Notes: generated by a model not told the origin, from the letters alone. 12,551 bases of DNA from Planctomycetota bacterium (GCA_003669255.1 QWPO01000165.1:1-12551); one strand, 5' to 3'; shown: positions 1 to 8,902, counted from the stretch's first letter. Numbers and translations are program-made.

Positions 1-494
1 AGCTGCGGAATCGCCAGGCCGTAGTACTCGCCGCTGTTCCAGTCCGTCGGGCCGGGGTTCGTTTCCCAGCCGAGCGACATGGCCAGCGGGAAGTCTTCGC
101 CGTAGAGCAGGTCCGTCCGGTAGCCAATGCCGTTGGAGCCATCGGTGGGGAGCGTCCGCTCGGCGATGAAGTAGACCTGATTCATCATCGCTTCGTTGGC
201 ACGATCGACGGCGTTGTAGGGGCCGTTGAACTTGCTGGGCGGCACGCCGAAGTTGCCGACGAAGCCGCCGTTGAGCCAGCCAGAGATGCCGCCACGGTCC
301 CCCTCGCCAAACAGGAACCAGTCCTGGCCGGAGGGGATCATGCCGGTCATCACGTCATCGGTGAGCACCGGATCGAACGACTCGAACGAGCCGACCTGGC
401 CCGGTCGCCCGACGAATCCCTCCTCCTGGGCCACCGCCCACGAGGTTACGACCATCCCGATCACCGCCACCGCTGCCGCTGCGCCGCCACGCAT
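1..494 (-). CDS. Probable outer-membrane beta-barrel porin (BBP2/OmpL-like), N-terminal part
   Basis: The frame opens at ATG 494-492 and stays open for 164 codons to the left edge, so the C-terminus is missing. A GGGAGAAG Shine-Dalgarno sequence (507-500) sits 5 nt before the ATG and fixes the start. Residues 1-22 form a signal peptide: a short Arg-containing start, an Ala/Val-rich core, and a likely signal peptidase I cut after AVA (20-22). The mature part is rich in Gly, aromatic residues and Asn. It includes GWLNGGFVGNFG, an N-rich stretch, and a segment reading MMNQVYFIAERTL followed by GIGYRTDLLYGED. This pattern is typical of planctomycete proteins assigned to the putative beta-barrel porin-2 (BBP2, PF07642) family, which begin with a similar 'NQVY..ER' strand. 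The expected role is an outer-membrane pore. The family call rests on remembered motifs and only about a third of the protein is visible; another secreted beta-rich protein is possible. Confidence 0.7.
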   Translation of the reverse strand, partial: MRGGAAAAVAVIGMVVTSWAVAQEEGFVGRPGQVGSFESFDPVLTDDVMTGMIPSGQDWFLFGEGDRGGISGWLNGGFVGNFGVPPSKFNGPYNAVDRANEAMMNQVYFIAERTLPTDGSNGIGYRTDLLYGEDFPLAMSLGWETNPGPTDWNSGEYYGLAIPQ

Positions 495-543
495 AGACAC
501 TTCTCCCGGTTAAATTCCCGAGGTGTCATCGGCCGGAGATTCG

Positions 544-569
544 GCACGACCGTTGGCGGACGCACGACC
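544..569. repeat. Direct repeat GCACGACC x2 upstream of porin gene
   Basis: The 8-mer GCACGACC occurs at 544-551 and again at 562-569, an 18-bp period, about 50-75 bp upstream of the porin start codon. A related 10-mer, CGACCCGCAG, occurs at 565-574 and 605-614. Such spacing suits a regulator dimer, but in GC-rich DNA two 8-mers can recur by chance. I see no convincing -35/-10 pair for the porin in 495-692, and nothing else in that 198-bp gap beyond a weak hairpin at 649-662. Confidence 0.25.
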
Positions 570-692
570 CGCAGGAAGGTCACAGCCGGTCATCCTCGCC
601 CCTGCGACCCGCAGATCTTGCCACGCCTGCCGCCGTCGCGGGGGCTGACGGGCTACGGCCCGCAGAGAAGGTGCTGCCGGAAACTCGCAGCC

Positions 693-1997
693 TCAGCCGT
701 GGGCCGTCTCGTCGGACCGGGCTGCCTCGACCATCCGACGGTAGATCGCGATGGCGGCTGCTGCTGAGCGGATGGCCGCTGAGAAGTCGCCGGTGGCAAC
801 CGGCTTTCGAGCCTCTGCCGCGGCCTCGAGCAGTCGGTCGCGGTCGCGGCTCGAGAGGCCGTCGGCCGCCGACTCGACGCTGGTGATGATGCCCTCGAGG
901 AGCTGCGCCGAAGCCGCACAGCCATAGGTGCGGTAGGGGCCACTACCGAGTTTTGCCCCCGGTCGGAGCACACGGACGTCATCGCCCGCAGGAGCGATCG
1001 AGCCGAGGAATGCCGCGAGCAGCGATCCCAGAAAGACCAGGCCCATCACGACCGAGACGGCGAATGCCAGCGCCTGGGTGAGGCCATCGCCAAGGCTTGC
1101 TTTTGCTCCATACGCAACGAGCGCCACAAGGAGGCTCGCGGCGGCGGTGGCCAGGAGCCCCCAGGGCACGGGCGGGCGATCCGTGGCCGCCGGCGTCTCT
1201 TCAGAAAGCGGCCATGAAGTGGGATCGGCACTGGTGCGCGATGCCTCGTTCTCGCCTGCCCGGGCAACGATCACCGTGACGTTGTCCGGGGCTCCCCGCA
1301 CCAGTGAGAGCCCCACGAGCGCGGCCGCCGCGTCTGCGGCAGACAGGCTGCCCGCCAGCAGGCCGATCTCCTCGTCGGCGACCTGCCCCGAGAGGCCGTC
1401 GCTGCAGAGCAGAAACACATCGCCCGCCTCCACCGGAAACGGACCCTCGACGTCGACCTTCACCTGCGGGTGGGGGCCCAGCGAGCGGGTGATGATGTTT
1501 TTGGGGATCGCATCCTCGACTCCCGCGGGCCGATGCGCCTCCATCTCCCAGGCCAGGGAATGGTCGCATGAGAGTTGATCGATCGTGGTTCCCCGGATGC
1601 GGTAGGCACGGCTGTCACCGACGTGACCGACAAGGGCGCCGCGGGGGACGAGCGCGAGGGCCGTGCACGTGGTTCCCATGCCCTTCATGTCGAAGGCGTT
1701 TTCACCCCGCGCATGAATCTCCGCGTTGGCCTGCTCGATGCTCAGTTTGAGTGCCAGTGGCGGCGAGCGAGCGGCGGTTTTCTCGTAGGCGAGCGGCACG
1801 TGTTCAACAGCCAGGGCACTGGCCATCTCGCCCGCGGCGTGGGCACCCATGCCGTCCGCTACTACAAACAGCCAGCCGCGGCGGCGATACTGCTCCGTGC
1901 CCCAGGGTGGGAGCACGGCCTTGGAGTCTTGATTGTTCGCCCGCCTGCGACCGATGTCGGTCAGGTCGCAGTAGTCGAGGGTGGTGCCAGATCCCAC
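693..1997 (-). CDS. PP2C-family protein Ser/Thr phosphatase with C-terminal membrane anchor
   Basis: This 434-residue protein begins at GTG 1997-1995. It removes phosphate from Ser/Thr residues and usually acts opposite Hanks-type kinases. The PPM/PP2C metal-binding motifs occur in order: DIGRRRANNQD (14-24), VVADGMGAH (45-53, Asp48 and Gly49 as metal ligands), MGTT (107-110), VGHVGDSRAYR (123-133), NIITRSLG (167-174), LLCSDGLSG (196-204, Asp200), and APDNVTV (236-242, Asp238). The catalytic domain, about residues 8-247, is therefore intact. A polar linker (248-278) leads to two hydrophobic segments (about 279-298 and 308-331) and a roughly 100-residue Ala-rich, probably helical tail. This predicts a membrane-tethered enzyme with its catalytic domain in the cytoplasm. 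The usual GMGGH is GMGAH here. No kinase gene is visible nearby. Divergent from the PEGA lipoprotein gene across 159 bp. No strong Shine-Dalgarno precedes the GTG, so the exact start is less sure than the family. Confidence 0.92.
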   Translation of the reverse strand: MGSGTTLDYCDLTDIGRRRANNQDSKAVLPPWGTEQYRRRGWLFVVADGMGAHAAGEMASALAVEHVPLAYEKTAARSPPLALKLSIEQANAEIHARGENAFDMKGMGTTCTALALVPRGALVGHVGDSRAYRIRGTTIDQLSCDHSLAWEMEAHRPAGVEDAIPKNIITRSLGPHPQVKVDVEGPFPVEAGDVFLLCSDGLSGQVADEEIGLLAGSLSAADAAAALVGLSLVRGAPDNVTVIVARAGENEASRTSADPTSWPLSEETPAATDRPPVPWGLLATAAASLLVALVAYGAKASLGDGLTQALAFAVSVVMGLVFLGSLLAAFLGSIAPAGDDVRVLRPGAKLGSGPYRTYGCAASAQLLEGIITSVESAADGLSSRDRDRLLEAAAEARKPVATGDFSAAIRSAAAAIAIYRRMVEAARSDETAHG

Positions 1998-2142
1998 GCG
2001 TCGAACCCCGGGAAAGCGGGAGGTTGGGGCAAGGAAAGGAAAGAACCGGAAGTCTAGCCAGCCGGCGGCCTCGTCGCGACCTGGCGTCGGCCGGGCAACC
2101 TGGGCAAGTGCTGCCGATCTGGCGGCGGCCGCGGTCGCCGCC

Positions 2143-2148
2143 TATCGT
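2143..2148 (+). promoter_or_regulatory. Possible -10 element giving a leaderless PEGA transcript
   Basis: TATCGT matches the sigma70 -10 consensus at four of six positions and ends 8 nt before the ATG at 2157, so transcription could begin at or next to the start codon. No Shine-Dalgarno precedes that ATG, which fits a leaderless message. A matching -35 is not evident: the hexamer 17 bp upstream is poor. Treat as a weak candidate. Confidence 0.22.
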
Positions 2149-2156
2149 CCGCCCCC

Positions 2157-2774
2157 ATGCGTCGAGTCCTTTTTCTTGCCGTCGCCGCCTCCATCGTCGC
2201 CTCGCCGGGCTGTGTGCAGCGGCGGATGACGATCCGTTCCAATCCGCCCGGGGCGCTTGTCTACGTCGATGACTACCAGCTTGGCACCACGCCGGTGTCG
2301 CACGACTTCGTCTATTACGGCACGCGGAAGATCAGGCTCGTGAAGGACGGCTACGAGACGTTGACCGTCCGGCAGCCCTTTCCAGTTCCGTGGTACGAGA
2401 TCTTCCCGCTCGACTTCGTCACGGAGAACCTCATTCCTTGGGAGGTCCGCGACGAGCGCGTGGTCGAACTCGCGATGCAGCCCGCGGCCTCAACGCCGCC
2501 CGAACTCGTCGTGTCTCGCGCGGAGCAGGTGCGGCTCGCCGCGGGCAGCCTGCCTCCCGTGGCGCCCCAGGTGGTTGTTCAGCCCGCACCGGTCGCCCAG
2601 CCGGTGCCGGCGCCGCCCCCCGCGCTGCCACCGATCCAGCAATACGCGCCGCAGCCACTGCCGGCCCCGGCCCAGCAACCGCTGGTGCTGCCGCCTCCGC
2701 AGGGGATGCAAGGACTCCAGCCGCCCATGCGGAACGCGCCGTCACAGGGCATCCCGTCGCTCGGCGTGCCATAA
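2157..2774 (+). CDS. PEGA-domain lipoprotein with Pro-rich tail
   Basis: A 205-residue protein. Residues 1-19 are a lipoprotein signal: MRR, a hydrophobic core, and a lipobox-like SPGC ending at Cys19, predicted to be lipidated and exported. Residues about 23-75 form a PEGA domain, with the diagnostic SNPPGALVYVDDYQLGTTP followed by Y-x-x-H/Y-x-I-x-L-VKDGYE-type strands. PEGA domains are small beta folds common in envelope proteins of planctomycetes and others; their ligand is usually unknown. A middle region (about 76-115) has the PWYEIFPLDFVTENLIPWE segment I associate with planctomycete members. Residues about 130-205 are dominated by Pro, Gln and Ala, probably a disordered tail reaching into the periplasm. 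The gene leads a tight run with the ligase (7-nt gap) and DUF971 genes, suggesting co-transcription but not necessarily shared function. No Shine-Dalgarno is seen. Family call is firm; function is unknown. Confidence 0.9.
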   Translation: MRRVLFLAVAASIVASPGCVQRRMTIRSNPPGALVYVDDYQLGTTPVSHDFVYYGTRKIRLVKDGYETLTVRQPFPVPWYEIFPLDFVTENLIPWEVRDERVVELAMQPAASTPPELVVSRAEQVRLAAGSLPPVAPQVVVQPAPVAQPVPAPPPALPPIQQYAPQPLPAPAQQPLVLPPPQGMQGLQPPMRNAPSQGIPSLGVP

Positions 2775-2781
2775 TCGCGGC

Positions 2782-4086
2782 ATGCCGCACGACGACCTTC
2801 CTGCTCGCTCTCCTGCCCGCGATGCCGTCGAGGCCCGCAAGCTCGACCGATTCCGGTGCATGCTCCGTGAGATGCTGCCGCGGAACGGCTTCTATGCCGC
2901 CAAGCTCTCGCGCGTGGCCGACCCGCACGGCATCAGGTCTCTCGCCGACCTCGCCGACTGGCCCTTCACCTTCAAGGAGGAACTCGTCGAGGCCGCGGCG
3001 GCCACCGGTCGGCCCGGCAACCTCACGTTTGGACCGGAACGCTACACACGCTACCACCAGACGAGCGGCACGCACGGCCGGCCGCTGCCGGTCTACGACA
3101 CGGCCGATGATTGGGCATGGTGGATGACGTGCTGGCGGACGATTCTCGACCGCGGTGGCGTGGCGGCTGGTGACCGGGTTGTCGTCGCCTCGTCGTTCGG
3201 GCCCTACGTCGGTTTCTGGAGCGGCTTCGATGCGGTGATCGCCCGGGGAGCGATGGCAATCCCGACCGGCGGCATGACGAGCCTGGCGAGGCTGGAACTG
3301 ATCCGCACGCTGTGCGGCAGCGTGCTTCTTGCGACTCCGAGCTACGCGTTGCATCTCGCCGAGGTGGCGGCTGAAGCAAAGATTGACGCCGCCGCGCTCG
3401 GCGTGCGGTTGGTGATCGTCGCCGGAGAGCCCGGGGGCTCCGTGGCTGCCACACGGTCGCGGATTGCGACTGCCTGGGCTGCCGACGTTCTCGATCATGC
3501 CGGCGCCACGGAGGTCGGTCCCTGGGGTGTGGGCGATCATCACGGCGACGGCCTGGACGTGATCGAGGAGTGGTTTCACCCCGAGTTCCTCGCACTCGAG
3601 ACCGGCGCTGCCGCTGAGCCGGGGCAACTCGCTGAACTGGTACTCACCACGCTCGGCCGGTGCGGGGCTCCGGTGATCCGCTATCGGACCGGCGACGTCG
3701 TGAGGCCCGTCTGGGCCTCGGCAGCCGATGTCGAGGCCGGTGCCTGCCCGTGGGCCCGGCTCGATGGCGGCATCCTCGGCCGCACGGACGACATGCTGGT
3801 GATCCGGGGCGTCAACGTGTTTCCGCAGGCCATCGACGAGCTCGTTCGCGGCTTTCCGGAGGTCGTCGAGCACAGGCTCACGGCCACGACCCGCGAGAGC
3901 CTCGACGAACTCGCGCTCGACATCGAGGATCGGCTCGACGATCCTGGCCGCGTCGCCCGCGAGTTGAAGATTCGACTTGGACTTCGCGTCGACGTGAGGA
4001 CCGTGTCGATCGGCAGCCTCCCTCGTTTCGAAGGCAAGGGGAGGCGGTTCGTCGATCGGAGACGCCAGCCCGGAGGTGACGCATGA
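2782..4086 (+). CDS. PaaK-like adenylate-forming enzyme (phenylacetate-CoA ligase family)
   Basis: A 434-residue protein from the ATG 7 nt after the PEGA stop; the frame is open further upstream, but that would overlap the lipoprotein gene. Enzymes of this ANL subgroup activate a carboxylic acid with ATP and usually pass the acyl-AMP to CoA. Visible motifs are the Ser/Thr/Gly-rich P-loop TSGTHGRP (94-101), GATEVG (241-246), YRTGD (301-305, ribose-binding Asp), GRTDDMLVIRGVNVFP (333-348, hinge and C-terminal domain start), and PRFEGKGRRFVDRR near the end with the expected catalytic Lys419. Length matches PaaK-type ligases (about 430-450). All core residues are present, so it should be active. 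The substrate cannot be read from sequence, and no phenylacetate catabolic genes are visible. Planctomycete paralogues of this family are often annotated simply as AMP-dependent synthetase. It overlaps the downstream DUF971 gene by ATGA, implying translational coupling. Confidence 0.9.
   Translation: MPHDDLPARSPARDAVEARKLDRFRCMLREMLPRNGFYAAKLSRVADPHGIRSLADLADWPFTFKEELVEAAAATGRPGNLTFGPERYTRYHQTSGTHGRPLPVYDTADDWAWWMTCWRTILDRGGVAAGDRVVVASSFGPYVGFWSGFDAVIARGAMAIPTGGMTSLARLELIRTLCGSVLLATPSYALHLAEVAAEAKIDAAALGVRLVIVAGEPGGSVAATRSRIATAWAADVLDHAGATEVGPWGVGDHHGDGLDVIEEWFHPEFLALETGAAAEPGQLAELVLTTLGRCGAPVIRYRTGDVVRPVWASAADVEAGACPWARLDGGILGRTDDMLVIRGVNVFPQAIDELVRGFPEVVEHRLTATTRESLDELALDIEDRLDDPGRVARELKIRLGLRVDVRTVSIGSLPRFEGKGRRFVDRRRQPGGDA
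4072..4079 (+). promoter_or_regulatory. Strong Shine-Dalgarno for the DUF971 gene
   Basis: GGAGGTGA, a full match to the 16S anti-Shine-Dalgarno, lies inside the last codons of the ligase gene and ends 3 nt before the ATG at 4083. Because most other genes here lack a clear Shine-Dalgarno, it supports independent or boosted initiation at the overlapping start. Confidence 0.8.
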
Positions 4087-4415
4087 CATCGAACCAGCCG
4101 GTGCCGACGGCGATCCGTCGGGCCGCCGCCGGCGGCAACGCCATCGAAATCGACTGGAACGATGGCTCGACGGCCTGCTACACCGCGAAACTGCTCCGCG
4201 ACGCCTGCCCGTGCGCCACCTGCCGGGAGAAGCGGACGGACCCACAGCCGGCACCGATGCTGCAGGTGTTGCGCCCGGAGGAACTGGTGCCGCTGGCGGT
4301 GACGGGCATGACGCCCGTGGGGCAGTACGCCTACTCGATCGGCTTCTCCGACGGCCACGACACGGGCATCTACACGCTCGAGTATCTCCGCGAGCTGGGA
4401 TTCGAGAAGTCGTAG
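4083..4415 (+). CDS. DUF971 (GBBH-like N-terminal domain) protein
   Basis: A 110-residue protein whose ATG overlaps the ligase stop (ATGA). The whole length fits the DUF971 / gamma-butyrobetaine hydroxylase-like N-terminal family (PF06155): IEIDWNDGSTACYTAKLLRD near the start, then a Cys cluster CPCATC (about 38-43), GMTPVGQYAYSIGFSDGHDTGIYTLEYLREL at the end. The W-x-DG and F-SDGH-x-GIYT motifs are the family hallmark. In eukaryotic hydroxylases this fold binds zinc through Cys and His; stand-alone bacterial copies have no settled function, and fusions to Mrp/ApbC-type Fe-S carriers are known, hinting at metal or cluster handling. The CxC-x2-C cluster agrees with metal binding. Its close coupling to the ligase suggests matched expression. 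The stop codon is followed after one base by a palindromic REP pair. Confidence 0.88.
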   Translation: MTSNQPVPTAIRRAAAGGNAIEIDWNDGSTACYTAKLLRDACPCATCREKRTDPQPAPMLQVLRPEELVPLAVTGMTPVGQYAYSIGFSDGHDTGIYTLEYLRELGFEKS

Positions 4416-4416
4416 C

Positions 4417-4472
4417 CGTAGCGCAGGTTTTCAACCTGCGGTAGTCGGCACAGGTTGAAAACCTGTGCTACG
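4417..4472. repeat. Inverted pair of REP-like hairpins (BIME-like element)
   Basis: Two copies of one hairpin face each other. Unit 1 (plus) has the foot GTAG at 4418-4421 and the stem CGCAGGTT / AACCTGCG (4422-4429, 4433-4440) with a TTC loop. Unit 2 (minus) has GTAG at 4471-4468 and the stem GCACAGGTT / AACCTGTGC (4468-4460, 4456-4448), again with a TTC loop. A GTAG tetranucleotide at the foot of a palindrome is the known signature of REP sequences, and two inverted REPs form a BIME. The element fills the gap between convergent genes: it begins one base after the DUF971 stop and contains the ahpD stop. It could end transcription from both sides, though no T-run follows either stem. Two more units occur at 8416-8472. 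Confidence 0.85.
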
Positions 4473-5004
4473 CGAGCCCGCAGGCGGCGGCGTTCACCAC
4501 CGCGGCAATCCGCACTGCGTCGTGACAGGCATCTTCGCTCGCCCCGAGGTGGAGCAGGCTCGCCTCGTGATTCTTGATGCAGAGTTCGCAGCCGGCGAGC
4601 GCCGCGCAGCCGAGGCTCATCAGTTCGAAGTCGAGCTTCGACGTGGCCGGCTGGGCCATCCGGCTCATCCGCAGCCGTGGGGAACGGGCCTCGTAGCTCT
4701 CCTTGCCCAGCATGTGACGAAACCGATAGTAGACGGTGTTCATCGCCATCAGGCCGGCGGCGGCCACCGCGTCGGAGAGCATGGAGGAGGCCGCGTCGCC
4801 GAGGCCCGCACGCATGTCCGCTTCCAGGGCTTCGGTGAGCGGCTGGCAGCGGACGAATCGGGCCGCCGCCAGCGCGATCCCCAGGGCCTGGGCCGGCTGG
4901 AGGTTTTCGCCAGTCAGGACGGCCCCCACATTGAGGCGAATATCTTTGAGGTCGTCCGGCAGGGTGTCGCGAATGGCGTCGGTGGCGGGCGTGGGGATCG
5001 GCAT
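4468..5004 (-). CDS. ahpD: AhpD-like alkylhydroperoxidase (carboxymuconolactone decarboxylase fold)
   Basis: A 178-residue protein from ATG 5004-5002. The frame continues upstream, but family alignment places the start here, where the sequence reads like AhpD ('..LPDDLKDIRLN'). AhpD proteins use a CxxC-x3-H centre to reduce peroxides or to re-reduce the peroxiredoxin AhpC with electrons from lipoyl proteins. Visible here: FELMSLGCAALAGC, then CELC-x3-H with Cys139, Cys142 and His146, and Glu127 twelve residues before the first Cys, as in the M. tuberculosis enzyme. The histidine found between the two Cys in that enzyme is Leu141 here. The C-terminus stops at ACGLA, several residues short of the M. 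tuberculosis protein as I recall it, and the stop TAG (4470-4468) lies inside a REP-like element. No ahpC is adjacent. A more distant CMD-family peroxidase is the main alternative. Confidence 0.85.
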   Translation of the reverse strand: MPIPTPATDAIRDTLPDDLKDIRLNVGAVLTGENLQPAQALGIALAAARFVRCQPLTEALEADMRAGLGDAASSMLSDAVAAAGLMAMNTVYYRFRHMLGKESYEARSPRLRMSRMAQPATSKLDFELMSLGCAALAGCELCIKNHEASLLHLGASEDACHDAVRIAAVVNAAACGLA

Positions 5005-5066
5005 GGCAGGATTCCGGAACCTCAAGGGAACGAAGTCGAAAGAAGCCCGGAGATTGTAGCCGTTCG

Positions 5067-5096
5067 TTGAACGCAGGCCGCCAAGAATGCTACCTT
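5067..5096 (+). promoter_or_regulatory. Weak candidate promoter for carB
   Basis: TTGAAC (5067-5072) and TACCTT (5091-5096) are separated by 18 bp and the second is preceded by TGC, an extended -10 arrangement. Matches are 4/6 and 3/6. It would give a leader of about 30 nt. A GGGAG at 5098-5102 lies too far from the ATG at 5132 to serve it. No pyrimidine or arginine attenuator hairpin is evident in the 127 bp between ahpD and carB. Confidence 0.25.
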
Positions 5097-5131
5097 CGGG
5101 AGATTTTTTGCCCGCCCCGCAGAGCCGTTCC

Positions 5132-8413
<3,282 letters not shown>

Positions 8414-8415
8414 CC

Positions 8416-8472
8416 CCGTATCGCGGTTTCCAACCTGCGTGTCGTCCGTAGCACAGGTTTCCAACCTGTGTC
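8416..8472 (+). repeat. Two direct REP-like hairpin units after carB
   Basis: Two units begin with CCGTA 30 bp apart. Unit A (8416-8442) is degenerate: GTAT replaces GTAG and the stem CGC-GGTT / AACCTGCG has one unpaired T. Unit B (8446-8472) has GTAG at 8448-8451 and a perfect stem CACAGGTT / AACCTGTG (8452-8459, 8463-8470) with a TCC loop. They share the CAGGTTT-YCAACCTG core with the element at 4417-4472 but are arranged head-to-tail. The carB stop is two bases upstream, so the hairpins may also protect or terminate its transcript. Confidence 0.8.
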
Positions 8473-8473
8473 T

Positions 8474-8745
8474 TTCCATCCCCGCTCGGAGCTGCCCACG
8501 CCCCGTCGCCGGACGTTCGCTGCGGCCCTCCTGGGCCTTCGCTCACTCGATGCTGACTTCGCTTCGCCGGGCACCGATCCGCCGCAGGCGGATTGGTCGT
8601 GGCTGCGCTCGTCAGCAACGCCGGCTCTCGAGGCACGGGCAGCCCCTCGCTCGATGTGATTTCGGGAAGCCCAATCGCGGACGCGATGGGGGCACGCCGG
8701 GGATGCCGCGCCGCTGGAGGGGAGGGGGGGGCACCCCTCCGCAGC
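8474..8745. other. Non-coding hairpin-rich mosaic between carB and the PEP-CTERM gene
   Basis: I see no gene here; the frames that cross it lack family features. It holds several short inverted repeats: GGCCC-TCCT-GGGCC (8524-8537); ATCCGCCGCAGGCGGAT (8577-8593), extendable by a wobble and two pairs; ATCGCG-GA-CGCGAT (8674-8687); GGCA...TGCC (8691-8707); and GGAGGGG...CCCCTCC (8716-8740). The last contains a run of eight G and could form a G-quadruplex. The density of hairpins and the adjoining REP units suggest accumulated small repeats rather than a decayed gene. Confidence 0.5.
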
Positions 8746-8820
8746 GCCGTTTCGTCCCTAAATCTGCCCGTTTCGTCCCAAGCGCGCCCGATTCGTCCCT
8801 GCCTGTGCCCGATTCGTCAC
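8745..8820 (+). repeat. Four-copy 20-21 bp direct repeat array
   Basis: The core GCCCG(T/A)TTCGTCCC occurs at 8745-8758 (CGCCGTTTCGTCCC, 12/14), 8766-8779, 8786-8799 and 8807-8820 (ending CAC). Starts are spaced 21, 20 and 21 bp, about two helical turns, while the 6-8 bp between cores are not conserved. The array ends 17 bp before a TTGACA -35 hexamer. Conserved cores with variable spacers at helical phasing suggest protein binding sites rather than a simple slipped repeat. It is too short and regular for CRISPR. Confidence 0.8.
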
Positions 8821-8837
8821 ATTTCTCAAAACGGCCG

Positions 8838-8865
8838 TTGACACCCTCGCGAATCACGGTTGAAT
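8838..8865 (+). promoter_or_regulatory. Sigma70-type promoter for the PEP-CTERM gene
   Basis: A perfect -35 TTGACA (8838-8843) is followed after 16 bp by TTGAAT (8860-8865), which matches the -10 consensus at four of six positions. This would start transcription near 8872 with a leader of about 40 nt that carries the GGAGG ribosome site. It is the best promoter in the window and lies directly downstream of the four-copy repeat array. Confidence 0.6.
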
Positions 8866-8902
8866 GCATTTACAACTTTGTTCCAGATACGTTTCCACAT
8901 GT

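Noticed and set aside
649..662. CGGGC-TACG-GCCCG hairpin as terminator of the PP2C gene
   Set aside because: Only 5 bp and no following T-run on the minus strand. Stems of this size are common by chance at this base composition.
2431..4434. A 667-codon open frame on the minus strand across the PEGA, ligase and DUF971 genes
   Set aside because: It is antisense to three genes with clear family motifs, and its translation is Arg/Ala/Pro-rich without domains. Long antisense frames are expected in GC-rich DNA.
5108..5131. TTG start at 5108 for carB with GGGAG 5 nt upstream
   Set aside because: It would add eight residues not typical of CarB, whose N-terminus normally begins as MPRRDD-type sequence at 5132. 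Kept only as an alternative.
8745..8820. CRISPR array
   Set aside because: Cores are 14 bp with 6-8 bp spacers at a 20-21 bp period and no cas genes are present; both repeat and spacer lengths are far too short.
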